DNA of 64,000 nt, from the NCBI GenBank assembly GCA_963812415.1, contig CAWEVH010000023.1, forward strand, positions 1 through 64,000, in the 5' to 3' direction. This document shows positions 55,285 to 63,861 of the stretch, one piece after another; position 1 is the first letter of the stretch, and every line of letters starts with the position of its first letter. A program made the translations under genes and the position numbers. Under the pieces are notes generated by a model that worked only from the letters and a program-made list of their open reading frames with translations, ran no database searches and was not told where the DNA came from. This stretch comes from JACVRW01 sp963812415 (lineage in GTDB: Bacteria > Actinomycetota > Thermoleophilia > Solirubrobacterales > Thermoleophilaceae).

Positions 55285-56848
55285 GTGGCAACGACCGCTG
55301 CCGGCGATCAACCGGACGAGCTTGCCGAGTTCGGCTACAAGCAGGAGCTCGACCGCAGCATCGGGAGGTTCGCGAGCTTCGCCGCCGGGGTCAGCTACAT
55401 CTCGATCCTCACGGGCGTCTTCCAGCTCTTCTACTTCGGCTTCGCCTTCGGCGGCCCGGCGTACTGGTGGACCTGGCCGATGGTGTTCGTCGGCCAGCTG
55501 ATGGTCGCGCTCTGCTTCGCCGAGCTGGCGGCGAACTTCCCCGTGGCAGGCTCGATCTACAACTGGGGGAAGATGCTCGCGAGATCGACCGTCGCCTGGC
55601 TGGGCGGCTGGATGATGCTCACGGCCTCGATCGTCACGATCGCCGCCGTCGCACTCGCCTACCAGATCACCCTCCCGGAGATCTCGGACTTCTTCTGGTT
55701 CTACGGCGACGGCAGCGGCGACAACGACTTCGCGATCAACGCGGTCATCCTCGGCAGCGTCCTGATCATCTTCACCACGGTGATCAACGCGCTCGGCGTG
55801 AAGCTGATGTCGCGCATCAACAGCAGCGGCGTCTTCATCGAGCTGATCGCGGCCGTGGTCCTGATCGTCGCGTTGCTCGCCAGCGCCACGCGCGGTCCGG
55901 ACGTGGTGTTCGAGACGCAGGGCACCGGCGCAAGGCCACGAGTGGGGCTACTTCGGCGCCTTCCTCGCCGCCTCGCTCGCCTCGGCCTACGTCATGTACG
56001 GCTTCGACACCGCGAGCTCGCTCGGCGAGGAGACGCATGAACCGCGCAAGACGGCTCCGAAGGCGATCATGCGCGCCGTGATCGCCTCGTTCGTCCTCGG
56101 CGGGCTGATCATCCTGTTCGCGATGATGGCCGTGGGCAACATCAACGCGCCCGAGATCGGCGAGTTCGGCGGGCTCCAGTACATCATCCTCGACGTGTTC
56201 GGCGACACGGTCGGAAAGATCTTCCTGATCTGCGTGGTGATCGCCGTGACGGTCTGCTGCCTTGCCGTCCACACGGCGACGATCCGCATGGCGTTCGCGA
56301 TGGCGCGCGACAACAACCTGCCCGCCGGTGAACGCATCGCGACCGTTCACCCGAAGACCAAGACCCCGATCGTGCCGGCCGTGATCAGCGGCCTACTCGC
56401 GATCCTGATCCTTGTCGTGAACATCGGCAACGATCAGATCTTCACGGTGATCACGAGCATCGGGATCATCATGATCTACATCGCGTACCTGCTGGTGACG
56501 ATGCCGATGCTGGCCAAGCGACTCAAGGGCGAATGGCCGCCGAAGGAGACGCGCTTCTTCACGCTCGGCAAGTTGGGGCTGCCGATCAACCTGCTCGCCG
56601 TCGGATGGGGCATCTTCATGGCCGTCAACCTGATCTGGCCGCGCAAGGACGTCTACAACGCGAGCGAGCCGTTCCACTGGTATCTCCAGTACGGCGCGCT
56701 GCTGTTCATCGGGATCGTGTTCTTCGGCGGGCTCGCCTGGTACTGGTTCGTGCAGCGCCACAAGACCGGCGTGCTCGAGTCGCACCGGTACGACTCGGCG
56801 TCGCCGGCCGTCGACGAGCTGGGGGCGCTCCCCGAGTCCGCTCCGTGA
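55285..56848 (+). CDS. APC-superfamily amino acid/amine permease, one frameshift
   Basis: About 520 residues from GTG 55285, with GAGGGGGG upstream. Twelve or so helices are visible, beginning FASFAAGVSYISILTGVFQL, with YNWGKMLARSTVAWLGGWMM and, after a break near 55930, YVMYGFDTASSLGEETHEPR, a conserved APC segment. The end is WYWFVQRHKTGVLESHRYDS. The family imports amino acids, GABA, choline-like amines or polyamines. The aldehyde dehydrogenase gene overlaps its stop, so the substrate is probably an amine or alcohol oxidised through an aldehyde. Confidence 0.85.
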
Positions 56849-58285
56849 GCACCCGCATGTTCATAGACGGCGAGTGGTGCGACGCCGCGAGCGGCGCCAC
56901 CGTCGAGGCCACGAGCCCGGCCACCGGGGAGTCGCTCGGGCCGGTGGCGGAGGGCGACCGCGAGGACGCCCGGCGCGCCATCGGCGCGGCGGGCGCGGCG
57001 TTCCCCGGCTGGGCGGGGCGGACCGGCTTCGAGCGCGCGGCCTTCCTTCACCGGGTGGCCGACGAGTGCGAGCGGCGCAGCGAAGACCTGGCGCGCGTGC
57101 TGACGCTCGACCAGGGCAAGCCGCTCAAGGCGGAGGCGGAGGTCGAGGTGGGCGAGCTCGTGGAGTTCTTCCGCATGGCGGCCGAGGACGGCAAGCGCGT
57201 GCACGGGCTCGATCCCCGAGAGCGCCGCCCCCGGCCGCCGGGTGCTGCTGCTGCGCCGGCCGGTCGGGGTGCTCGGGCTGATCACGCCCTGGAACTGGCC
57301 CTACACGATGCCGGCCGAGGTGCTGGCGCCGGCGCTCGCCTGCGGCTGCACCGTGGTCTGGGCGCCCGCGCCCTCGACCGCGGTGTGCTCCGGCGTGCTG
57401 ATGGAGTGCGTCGCCGCGGCGGACCTCCCGCCCGGGGTCGTGAACCTCGTGCTCGGCCCGGGCCCCGAGGTTGGCGACGAGCTGGCGGCGGGACGGGGCA
57501 CCCACGCGGTCGCCTTCACCGGCTCGACCGCCACCGGGCTCACGGTCGCCACCCGGGCGGCCGGCAAGGTGCAGCTGCTCGAGATGGGCGGCAACGGGCC
57601 GTTCGTGGTGATGGACGACGCCGACCTCGTGGCCGCCGCCGACGCGGCGCGGGTGGGCGCCTTCCTCGGAGCCGGCCAGAGCTGCTCGGCGGCCGAGCGG
57701 CTGCTCGTGCACGAGGCGGTGCGCGAGGAGTTCGTGGAGCTGCTCGCCGGCGAGGTGAGGCGCGAGGTGCGGCTCGGGGATCCCTTCGACGACGACACCA
57801 CGATGGGTCCCGTCAACAACGAGCCGGGCGCGGCGAAGATGGACGAGCACGTGGCGGATGCCGTCGAGCGCGGCGCCACCGTGGTAACGGGCGGCAGCCG
57901 CGCCGAGGGGTTTCCCACCGGGCTCTACTGGCAGCCGACGGTGCTCGACCGCGTGCCGGCCGATTCGATCGTGGCGACGAGCGAGACCTTCGGCCCGGTG
58001 GCGCCGGTCGTGGGCATCGGCTCGCTCGAGGAGGCGATCGAGCAGACGAACGCCCAGACCTTCGGGCTCATGGCCGCGATCTTCACCGGCGACGTGAACG
58101 CGGGGCTGCGCTACGCGGACTCGGTGCACATGGGTCTCGTGAACATCAACGAGACCACCAACTACTGGGAGCCGCACCTCCCCTGGGGCGGCCGGGCTCG
58201 CTCCGAGAGCGGGATCGGGCGCGTCGGCGGCCCCTATCCGATGGACACCCTTACGGAGTTGCAGACGGTCCTCATTAAGACGTGA
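56845..58285 (+). CDS. Aldehyde dehydrogenase, possible betaine-aldehyde dehydrogenase, one frameshift
   Basis: About 480 residues from GTG 56845 in a 4-bp overlap with the permease. Landmarks: MFIDGEWCDAASGATVEATS, LTLDQGKPLKAEAEVEVGEL, LGLITPWNWPYTMPAEVLAP, FTGSTATG, the catalytic Glu in LLEMGGNGPFVVMDDADL and the catalytic Cys in GAGQSCSAAERLLV. A C-terminal ETFGPVAPVVG is present. One extra C near 57215 must be removed (GLDPESAAPG). NAD(P)-dependent oxidation of betaine aldehyde fits the context with BetA and the OpuC importer; succinate-semialdehyde or other aldehydes are alternatives. It ends 27 bp before operator site 4. Confidence 0.85.
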
Positions 58286-58312
58286 TTGCGCTCTGGTCGG
58301 GTACGCGGACCC

Positions 58313-58322
58313 TGATATATCA
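58313..58322. promoter_or_regulatory. TGATATATCA operator, site 4
   Basis: A perfect palindrome 12 bp before the ATG of the ABC ATPase gene. It places the betaine-type importer under the same control as the catabolic operons. Flanks differ from sites 1 and 2 (CCCTGATATATCATCG). Confidence 0.75.
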
Positions 58323-58334
58323 TCGCGGCCCTGG

Positions 58335-59408
58335 ATGACCGACTCGAGCGGCATCGACGTCACCGACGGTCTCGAGCGGCCCGCGGGAGACGAACAGCAG
58401 ACCAAGCAGGCGGGGGCGAGCTCCGGCGATGGCGCGGCCGTTCTCGCCTTCGACGACGCCACGAAGATCTATCCCGGCCGGCGCACCCCGGCGGTCTCCA
58501 ACCTGTCGCTCGAGATACCGGCCGGTGAGATCTGCGTCCTGATCGGCCCCTCCGGCAGCGGGAAGACGACCGCGATGAAGCTCGTCAACCGGCTGATCTC
58601 GCTCACGTCGGGCGACGTCACGATCGACGGCCGCAGCATCGGGAGCCTCGACGAGACCGAGCTTCGGCGCGGAATCGGCTACGTCTTCCAGCAGATCGGG
58701 CTGTTCCCGCACATGACCGTCGAGGGGAACATCGGGACGGTGCCCCGCCTCGCCGGCTGGCCCAAGGAACGGATCCGCGCGCGCGCCCAGGAACTGCTCG
58801 AGCTGGTCGGCCTCGATCCAAGCGAGGATTTGAAGCGCTATCCCGGCGAGTTCTCGGGCGGTCAGCAGCAGCGCATCGGCGTGGCGCGCGCGATGGCGGC
58901 CGATCAGCCGCTGATGCTGATGGACGAGCCGTTCGGCGCGGTCGACCCGATCGCCCGCGACCAGCTGCAGGACGACTTCCTCCGCCTGCATGCCGAGGTG
59001 CCGAAGACGGTCGTGTTCGTGACCCACGACATCGACGAGGCGATCAAGATGGGCCACCGCATCGCGATCCTCCGTGAGGGTGAGCTCGTCCAGTACGACA
59101 CGCCCGATCACATCCTCGCCTCGCCCATCGACGAGTTCGTGGCGGACTTCGTGGGAGCCGATCGCGGGCTGAAGCGACTCAACGTGTGGCGGCTGAGCCA
59201 GCTGGAGCTCGACCCGCTGCCGCCCGGCGAGCCGCCCGATCCCTCGGCGCGGGAGGACACCTTCCTGCGCGATGTTCTGTCGCTGATGCTGACCGAGGGC
59301 GTGGAGCGCATGACCGTGCTCGACGGCGACGGCAAGCCGAAGGGAACGGTGGCACTCGAGAAGGTCACCGGCCTCATCGGCCCGGAGAAGGGCGCGGTCC
59401 GGGCATGA
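58335..59408 (+). CDS. opuCA: Glycine-betaine/choline ABC importer, ATP-binding subunit
   Basis: 357 residues. Walker A GPSGSGKT, Q-loop YVFQQIGLFPHMTVEGN, signature SGGQQQRIGVARAMA, Walker B PLMLMDEPFGAVD and H-loop VFVTHDIDEAIKMG are all present. The C-terminal extension (VLSLMLTEGVERMTVLDGDG) resembles a single CBS-like module, as in OpuCA/ProV proteins that sense ionic strength. It is the first gene of a four-gene operon. The gap from the operator to the ATG is only 12 bp, so the mRNA is probably leaderless or very short at the 5' end. Confidence 0.92.
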   Translation: MTDSSGIDVTDGLERPAGDEQQTKQAGASSGDGAAVLAFDDATKIYPGRRTPAVSNLSLEIPAGEICVLIGPSGSGKTTAMKLVNRLISLTSGDVTIDGRSIGSLDETELRRGIGYVFQQIGLFPHMTVEGNIGTVPRLAGWPKERIRARAQELLELVGLDPSEDLKRYPGEFSGGQQQRIGVARAMAADQPLMLMDEPFGAVDPIARDQLQDDFLRLHAEVPKTVVFVTHDIDEAIKMGHRIAILREGELVQYDTPDHILASPIDEFVADFVGADRGLKRLNVWRLSQLELDPLPPGEPPDPSAREDTFLRDVLSLMLTEGVERMTVLDGDGKPKGTVALEKVTGLIGPEKGAVRA

Positions 59409-60127
59409 CCGCTGTCGTGGCGCAGCAGGGCCCGGTCATCCCCGAGTTCGAGCGCGGCAGCGACTGCGTGCGCGAGAACGGCCAGTTCTGCTTCGACTGG
59501 TTCGTGGACAACTTCGACCGCGTGTTCGCGCCGCGGCTCTTGGAGCACATCGAGCTGACGGCCATCGCGGTCGGCATCGGCTTCCTGATCGCATTCGCGG
59601 CGGCGCTCACGGCGTACGCCCACGGCTGGCTCGAGACGCCGTTCGCGATCTTCGCCGCCTTCCTCTACACGATCCCGAGCCTGGCCTTCTTCCAGCTCAT
59701 GGTCCCGATCACCGGCCTGAGCGTCACGAGCGCCGAGATCGCGCTCGTGTCGTACACGCTGCTGATCCTGTTCCGGAACATCATCACCGGACTGCGCGAG
59801 GTACCCGAGGACGCGCGCGAGGCCGCGCGCGCGATGGGGCTGACGCCCTGGCAGCTGCTCTGGCGGGTCGAGCTGCCGCTCGCACTGCCGGCGATCATGG
59901 CCGGCATCCGGATCGCCACCGTCACCATCATCAGCCTCGCAACGGTGGCGGCGTACATCGGCGTGGGCGGGCTCGGCGAGCCGATCTTCAACGCGATCCA
60001 GAGCGGCTTCAAGACGCAGTTCGTGGCCGCCGGCCTGCTGGCCGTGCTCCTTGCGCTCGTGGTGGACGGGCTGCTCGTGCTGGTGCAGCGCGGGCTCGCG
60101 CCCTGGACGCGGGTGAGGAAGGCCTGA
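59405..60127 (+). CDS. opuCB: Glycine-betaine/choline ABC importer, permease 1
   Basis: 240 residues from ATG 59405 in a 4-bp overlap with the ATPase gene. About six helices: IELTAIAVGIGFLIAFAAAL, AIFAAFLYTIPSLAFFQLMV, and the EAA loop LREVPEDAREAARAMGLTPW, which contacts the ATPase, then LALPAIMAGIRIATVTIISL and YIGVGGLGEPIFNAIQSG. An unusual N-terminal 35-residue extension contains a cysteine pair (SDCVRENGQFCFDW). Confidence 0.9.
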   Translation: MTAVVAQQGPVIPEFERGSDCVRENGQFCFDWFVDNFDRVFAPRLLEHIELTAIAVGIGFLIAFAAALTAYAHGWLETPFAIFAAFLYTIPSLAFFQLMVPITGLSVTSAEIALVSYTLLILFRNIITGLREVPEDAREAARAMGLTPWQLLWRVELPLALPAIMAGIRIATVTIISLATVAAYIGVGGLGEPIFNAIQSGFKTQFVAAGLLAVLLALVVDGLLVLVQRGLAPWTRVRKA

Positions 60128-60128
60128 C

Positions 60129-60824
60129 GTGCAGACGTTCGTCGACGCAATCCAGTTCCTCGCCGACAACCTCCAGCTGATCTGGGACAAGACCGTCGAG
60201 CACCTGCTGCTCTCGGGCGCTGCTATCGGCGTCGCGCTGCTGATCGCGATCCCGCTCGGCGTCTGGTTCGGCCATATCCACCGCGGCTCCTTCCTCGCCA
60301 TCAACGTGTCGAACGTCGGGCGCGCCCTGCCGAGCCTTGCGGTGATCTCGATCGGCCTCGGCATCCTCGGCGTGGGCTTCCTGAACACGATGGTCGCGCT
60401 CGTGATCCTCGCCGCCCCGGTGATGCTCACCAACGCCTACGTCGCCGTCGAGCAGGTGGACAAGGACGCGGTCCAGGCCGCCCGCGCGATGGGCATGCGC
60501 CCCCGCCAGGTGCTGCTCAGCGTGGAAATTCCGCTCGCCCTGCCGCTCATGTTCGCCGGTATTCGCACCGCGGCCGTATACGTGGTCGCCACCGCCACCC
60601 TGGCCGCGCTGGCGGGTGGGGGCGGCCTCGGAGACATCATCGTCAACCAGCCGACCTACGGCCCCGAGGGAGTCGTGGCCGGCTCGATCGCCATCGCGGT
60701 CCTCGCGTTCGCCACCGAGGGGGCGTTCGCGCTCCTTCAGCGGGCGGTCACGCCGCGAGGGCTGCGCAAGCGCGGCGAGCAGGCCCTGTTGGAGCCCACC
60801 ATCACACCCGCAACCAACCCATGA
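60129..60824 (+). CDS. opuCD: Glycine-betaine/choline ABC importer, permease 2
   Basis: 231 residues from GTG 60129, one base after the first permease stop. Helices include HLLLSGAAIGVALLIAIPLG, VGRALPSLAVISIGLGILGV and ALVILAAPVMLTNAYVAVEQ. The EAA motif is VDKDAVQAARAMGMRPRQVL, then PLALPLMFAGIRTAAVYVVA and ALAGGGGLGDIIVNQ. A second, different permease is usual in OpuC-type importers. Confidence 0.9.
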   Translation: MQTFVDAIQFLADNLQLIWDKTVEHLLLSGAAIGVALLIAIPLGVWFGHIHRGSFLAINVSNVGRALPSLAVISIGLGILGVGFLNTMVALVILAAPVMLTNAYVAVEQVDKDAVQAARAMGMRPRQVLLSVEIPLALPLMFAGIRTAAVYVVATATLAALAGGGGLGDIIVNQPTYGPEGVVAGSIAIAVLAFATEGAFALLQRAVTPRGLRKRGEQALLEPTITPATNP

Positions 60825-60834
60825 GGAGATCCAG

Positions 60835-61797
60835 ATGAACCGAGCCACCTTCCGACTGCTGCTGTTGCTCGCCCTGATCGCGAGCCTCGCGCTCGCTGCT
60901 TGCGGCGACGACGATGACGACGACGGGGGATCGAGCGGCGGACAGGAGACGGAGCAGGCGTCGTCCGACATGCCCGGCGAGGGCAAGCCGCCGGTAACGC
61001 TCGGGACGAAGGACTTCACCGAGGAGTTCGTGCTCGGCGAGCTGTACAAGCAGGCGCTCGAGGCGAAGGGCTACACGGTCAACCTGAAGAAGAACATCGG
61101 GGCGACCGAGATCATCGACAAGGCGCTCACCAGCGGGGAGATCGACGGCTACCCCGAGTACCTCGGCGTCTCCGTCGCGGTGGTGGCCCGCCAGGACATC
61201 ATCCCCAAGAGCGATCAGGAGACCTACGAGCTCGCCCAGACGTTCTACGAGGAGCGCGGGCAGATGCTCTCGGAGCAGACGCCGTTCTTCGACGTCGACG
61301 CGATCGCGGTCACCAAGGAGTTCGCCGACGAGAACGGGCTCAAGACCGTCGCCGACCTGAAGAAGCTCGACAGCTTCACGGTCGGGGCGCGGCCGGAGTT
61401 CCGCAACCGCTTCCAGGGGCTGAAGGGCATGCGCAGCGAGTACGGGCTGACCAACGCCCAGTTCAAGCAGCTGGCGCTGGGCATCCAGTACCAGGCGCTC
61501 GACAACGGCGACGTCGACAGCGCGAACGTGTTCTCGACGGACGCGCAGCTCGCGAGCGGCAAGTACACGGTGCTCGAGGACCCGAAGGGCGTCTTCGGCT
61601 ATCAGCACGTGGCCATGGTCATGAACGACGACAAGCTCCAGGAGCTCGGCGGTCAGGACTTCTTCCAAGTGGTCGACGAGGTCAGCGCGCTGCTCACCAA
61701 CGACGCGATGATCTCGATGAACAAGGCCGTCGCGATCGACAAGCAGGACGAGGCCGAGGTGGCGCGCAGCTTCCTCGAGGCCAACAACCTGCTGTAG
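60835..61797 (+). CDS. opuCC: Glycine-betaine/choline ABC importer, substrate-binding lipoprotein
   Basis: 320 residues from ATG 60835, preceded by GAGGAGATCC. Lipobox LALAAC with the acidic linker GDDDDDDGG. The OsmF/OpuCC-type fold is shown by VTLGTKDFTEEFVLGELYKQ, NIGATEIIDKALTSGEIDGY, PEYLGVSVAV, AITKEFADENGLKTVADLKK-like and NVFSTDAQLASGKYTVLEDP, then FGYQHVAMVMNDDKL. The mature domain binds quaternary amines in an aromatic cage in known members; the exact ligand is not certain. No frameshifts interrupt the importer operon. Confidence 0.9.
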   Translation: MNRATFRLLLLLALIASLALAACGDDDDDDGGSSGGQETEQASSDMPGEGKPPVTLGTKDFTEEFVLGELYKQALEAKGYTVNLKKNIGATEIIDKALTSGEIDGYPEYLGVSVAVVARQDIIPKSDQETYELAQTFYEERGQMLSEQTPFFDVDAIAVTKEFADENGLKTVADLKKLDSFTVGARPEFRNRFQGLKGMRSEYGLTNAQFKQLALGIQYQALDNGDVDSANVFSTDAQLASGKYTVLEDPKGVFGYQHVAMVMNDDKLQELGGQDFFQVVDEVSALLTNDAMISMNKAVAIDKQDEAEVARSFLEANNLL

Positions 61798-61804
61798 CCG
61801 AACG

Positions 61805-62713
61805 ATGCAGGCAGGCGAGCGGCACGGGCGGGGAGCTCCTCCCCGCCCGGCGCTCCGCCGGCTGCGCATCCTCTCCCACCCGTTCCACAACGGGCTCGAG
61901 GGTGTGGGAATGGGCGCCGGGCCGCTGCGCCTGAGCGGCGATCCGGAGCTCGCCCGCGAGCTCCGTGCGGCGGGCGTGGCGTTCGACACGGAGACGATCG
62001 ACGCGCCCACGCCCGCCGATCCCGAGATCGTGCGGATCGCCGAGGGCGATCGCCGCCTGGCGCGCCGCGTGCGCACCGCCGTCGAGGAAGGGGCGTTCCC
62101 GCTCGTGCTCGCGGGCAACTGCAACAGCTGCCTCGGGACCGTCGCCGGCATCGACCCGGCTGCGACGCCGCTCGGGGTGGTCTGGTTCGACGCCCACCCG
62201 GACTTCGACACCCCCGACCGCAGCCTCGGCTTCTTCGACGGGATGGGGCTCGCGATCCTCACCGGGAACGGCTGGGAGCTGCTCCGCTCCACCATCCCCG
62301 GGTTCACGCCCGTGGCCGAGCGCGACGTCGTGCTCGTCGGCGTCCGCGACGTCGAGCCACACCAGCGCGCCCCCCTTGACGCCTCGGAGCTGCGGGTGCT
62401 GGCGGGCAGCGCGTTCACGCCGGCGGAGCTGGCCGCCGCGCTCGACGAGCTGCATCGGCGGGTGCAGCGCGTCTATCTCCACGTCGACCTCGACGCGCTC
62501 GACCCGTCCGAGGGCCGCGCCAACCGCTTCGCGGCCGAGGGCGGTCTCAGTCTCGGTCAGCTCGAGGAGGCGATCGAGCTCGTCTTCGCGCGCTTCGAGG
62601 TGGCCGCGGCGGCCCTCACCGCGTACGACCCGGAGGTCGACGAGGACGGCCGCATGGCCGCCTCCGCGCGGCGGGTGCTCGGCGCCGTTGCGGGCCGCGC
62701 CCTCGCCGGCTGA
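61805..62713 (+). CDS. Arginase-family (ureohydrolase-fold) protein with altered metal motif
   Basis: 302 residues from ATG 61805, eight bases after the importer operon. Second and third family motifs are normal: VVWFDAHPDFDTP (DAHxD) near residue 128 and YLHVDLDALDPSEG near 225. The first motif, usually GGDHS with a manganese-binding His, is GNCNSCLG near residue 104. So one metal ligand is missing or replaced by Cys/Asn. The N-terminal 20 residues are low-complexity and overlap a hairpin. It may act on a different substrate, bind one metal only, or be non-hydrolytic. Other family members with GNCN exist, so this is not decay. Confidence 0.8.
   Translation: MQAGERHGRGAPPRPALRRLRILSHPFHNGLEGVGMGAGPLRLSGDPELARELRAAGVAFDTETIDAPTPADPEIVRIAEGDRRLARRVRTAVEEGAFPLVLAGNCNSCLGTVAGIDPAATPLGVVWFDAHPDFDTPDRSLGFFDGMGLAILTGNGWELLRSTIPGFTPVAERDVVLVGVRDVEPHQRAPLDASELRVLAGSAFTPAELAAALDELHRRVQRVYLHVDLDALDPSEGRANRFAAEGGLSLGQLEEAIELVFARFEVAAAALTAYDPEVDEDGRMAASARRVLGAVAGRALAG
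61826..61848. terminator. Hairpin after the importer operon
   Basis: GGGCGGGGAG-CTC-CTCCCCGCCC, a perfect 10-bp stem with a 3-base loop, 28 bp after the binding-protein stop. It also falls inside the N-terminal codons of the arginase-family frame, so either the arginase protein starts later or the hairpin is coding. Confidence 0.6.
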
Positions 62714-62728
62714 CCCCCCGGCCGGCGC

Positions 62729-63745
62729 TCAGCCGGGCACCGGCCCCGTCGAGGCGCGCGCCACCAGCACGGGCTCGAACAGCTCCCGGCGCAGCTCGTC
62801 GGGCATGTTGTCGTCGAGGGCGTCGAGCAGGAAGCCCGTGGCCGCCTGGGCCACCCGCTCGACGTCCCAGGTGGTGGAGGTGAGCGGCGGGGCCAGCAGG
62901 CGCGAGATCGGATGCTCGCCGAAGCCCGCCACCGACACGTCGTCGGGGATCCTGAGCCCGAGCTCCGCGCAGGCCACGCAGACGCCGTAGGCGATCGAGT
63001 CCGACAGGCAGAACATCGCGGTCGGCCGGTCGTCGGCCGACAGCAGCTCGAGCGCGAGCGGCCGCGAGCCGTTGAGGGAGTACGCGCACGGCACGATGCG
63101 ACAGTCGAGCCCGAGCGCGGCGGCCACCTCGGCCACCGCGCGCTCGGCCGGGCGCCCCGGTGAGGTCTCGACCGCCCAGGAGAGCACCTCGACCCGGCGG
63201 TGACCCAGCGAGCTCAGGTGGCGAAGGATGTCCTCCACGCCGCGATCGTTGTCGAACACCACCTCGCCGACGGCGGTCACCCCTGGCAGGGCGTCCCCGA
63301 TCGTGACCACCGGGATGTCCTGCGCGATCGACTCCCAGCCGCCGCTGGGAGGTCCCACGGGCAGCACGATCAGGCCGTCCACCCGGTGGTCGACGAGCCG
63401 CCGGGCGAGCTCGAGCTCGCGCTCGGGCTCGCCGTCCGCGTCCGCCACCAGCGTGCTGCGGTCGGCGTCGTAGAGCTCGCGCTGAACCGCGCGCACCAGC
63501 TCCTGGTTCCAGAAGTCGGCCAGGCTGCCCACGAGCAGCCCGACCACCGTCGTCGTGCCGCCGCGCAGCGCGCGGGCGATCGGATCGGCCTCGTAGCCCA
63601 GCTCATCGGCCGCGGCGCGAACGCGCTCCTCGGTCTCCGCCGAGACGTGCATCCCGCGCAGCGCGTAGCTGACCGCGGCCGTCGACAGACCGGTCTTCTC
63701 CGCCAGCTCCCGGATCGTGGCGCGGCGCTTCGGTCGCTCCGGCAC
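62729..63745 (-). CDS. LacI-family transcriptional repressor
   Basis: 338 residues from GTG 63745; the frame opens 13 codons earlier with an Arg/Pro-rich lead that I leave out. HTH: ATIRELAEKTGLSTAAVSYA and LRGMHVSAETEERVRAAADE. The periplasmic-binding-like domain contains TVVGLLVGSLADFWNQELVR, HRVDGLIVLPVG, FDNDRGVEDILRHLSSLGHR and DDVSVAGFGEHPISRLLAPP. It is divergent from the amidohydrolase gene at 63862, with two adjacent perfect LacI-type palindromes in the gap. Confidence 0.9.
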   Translation of the reverse strand: MPERPKRRATIRELAEKTGLSTAAVSYALRGMHVSAETEERVRAAADELGYEADPIARALRGGTTTVVGLLVGSLADFWNQELVRAVQRELYDADRSTLVADADGEPERELELARRLVDHRVDGLIVLPVGPPSGGWESIAQDIPVVTIGDALPGVTAVGEVVFDNDRGVEDILRHLSSLGHRRVEVLSWAVETSPGRPAERAVAEVAAALGLDCRIVPCAYSLNGSRPLALELLSADDRPTAMFCLSDSIAYGVCVACAELGLRIPDDVSVAGFGEHPISRLLAPPLTSTTWDVERVAQAATGFLLDALDDNMPDELRRELFEPVLVARASTGPVPG

Positions 63746-63830
63746 CCTGCGGGAGCGTACTGGACGTCGAGGCGGGGCTTGCAAATCGCCGCATCCGAGC
63801 GCATAATGGGCTCACGACTTAAACGATTCA

Positions 63831-63857
63831 CTGAAACCTTTCAGTGAAACCTTTCAC
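63831..63857. promoter_or_regulatory. Two adjacent LacI-type operators
   Basis: CTGAAACCTTTCAG (63831-63844) and GTGAAACCTTTCAC (63844-63857) are both exact 14-bp palindromes sharing one base. They match the TGAAAN2TTTCA pattern of LacI repressors and lie just before the amidohydrolase start. Confidence 0.82.
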
Positions 63858-63861
63858 AAGC

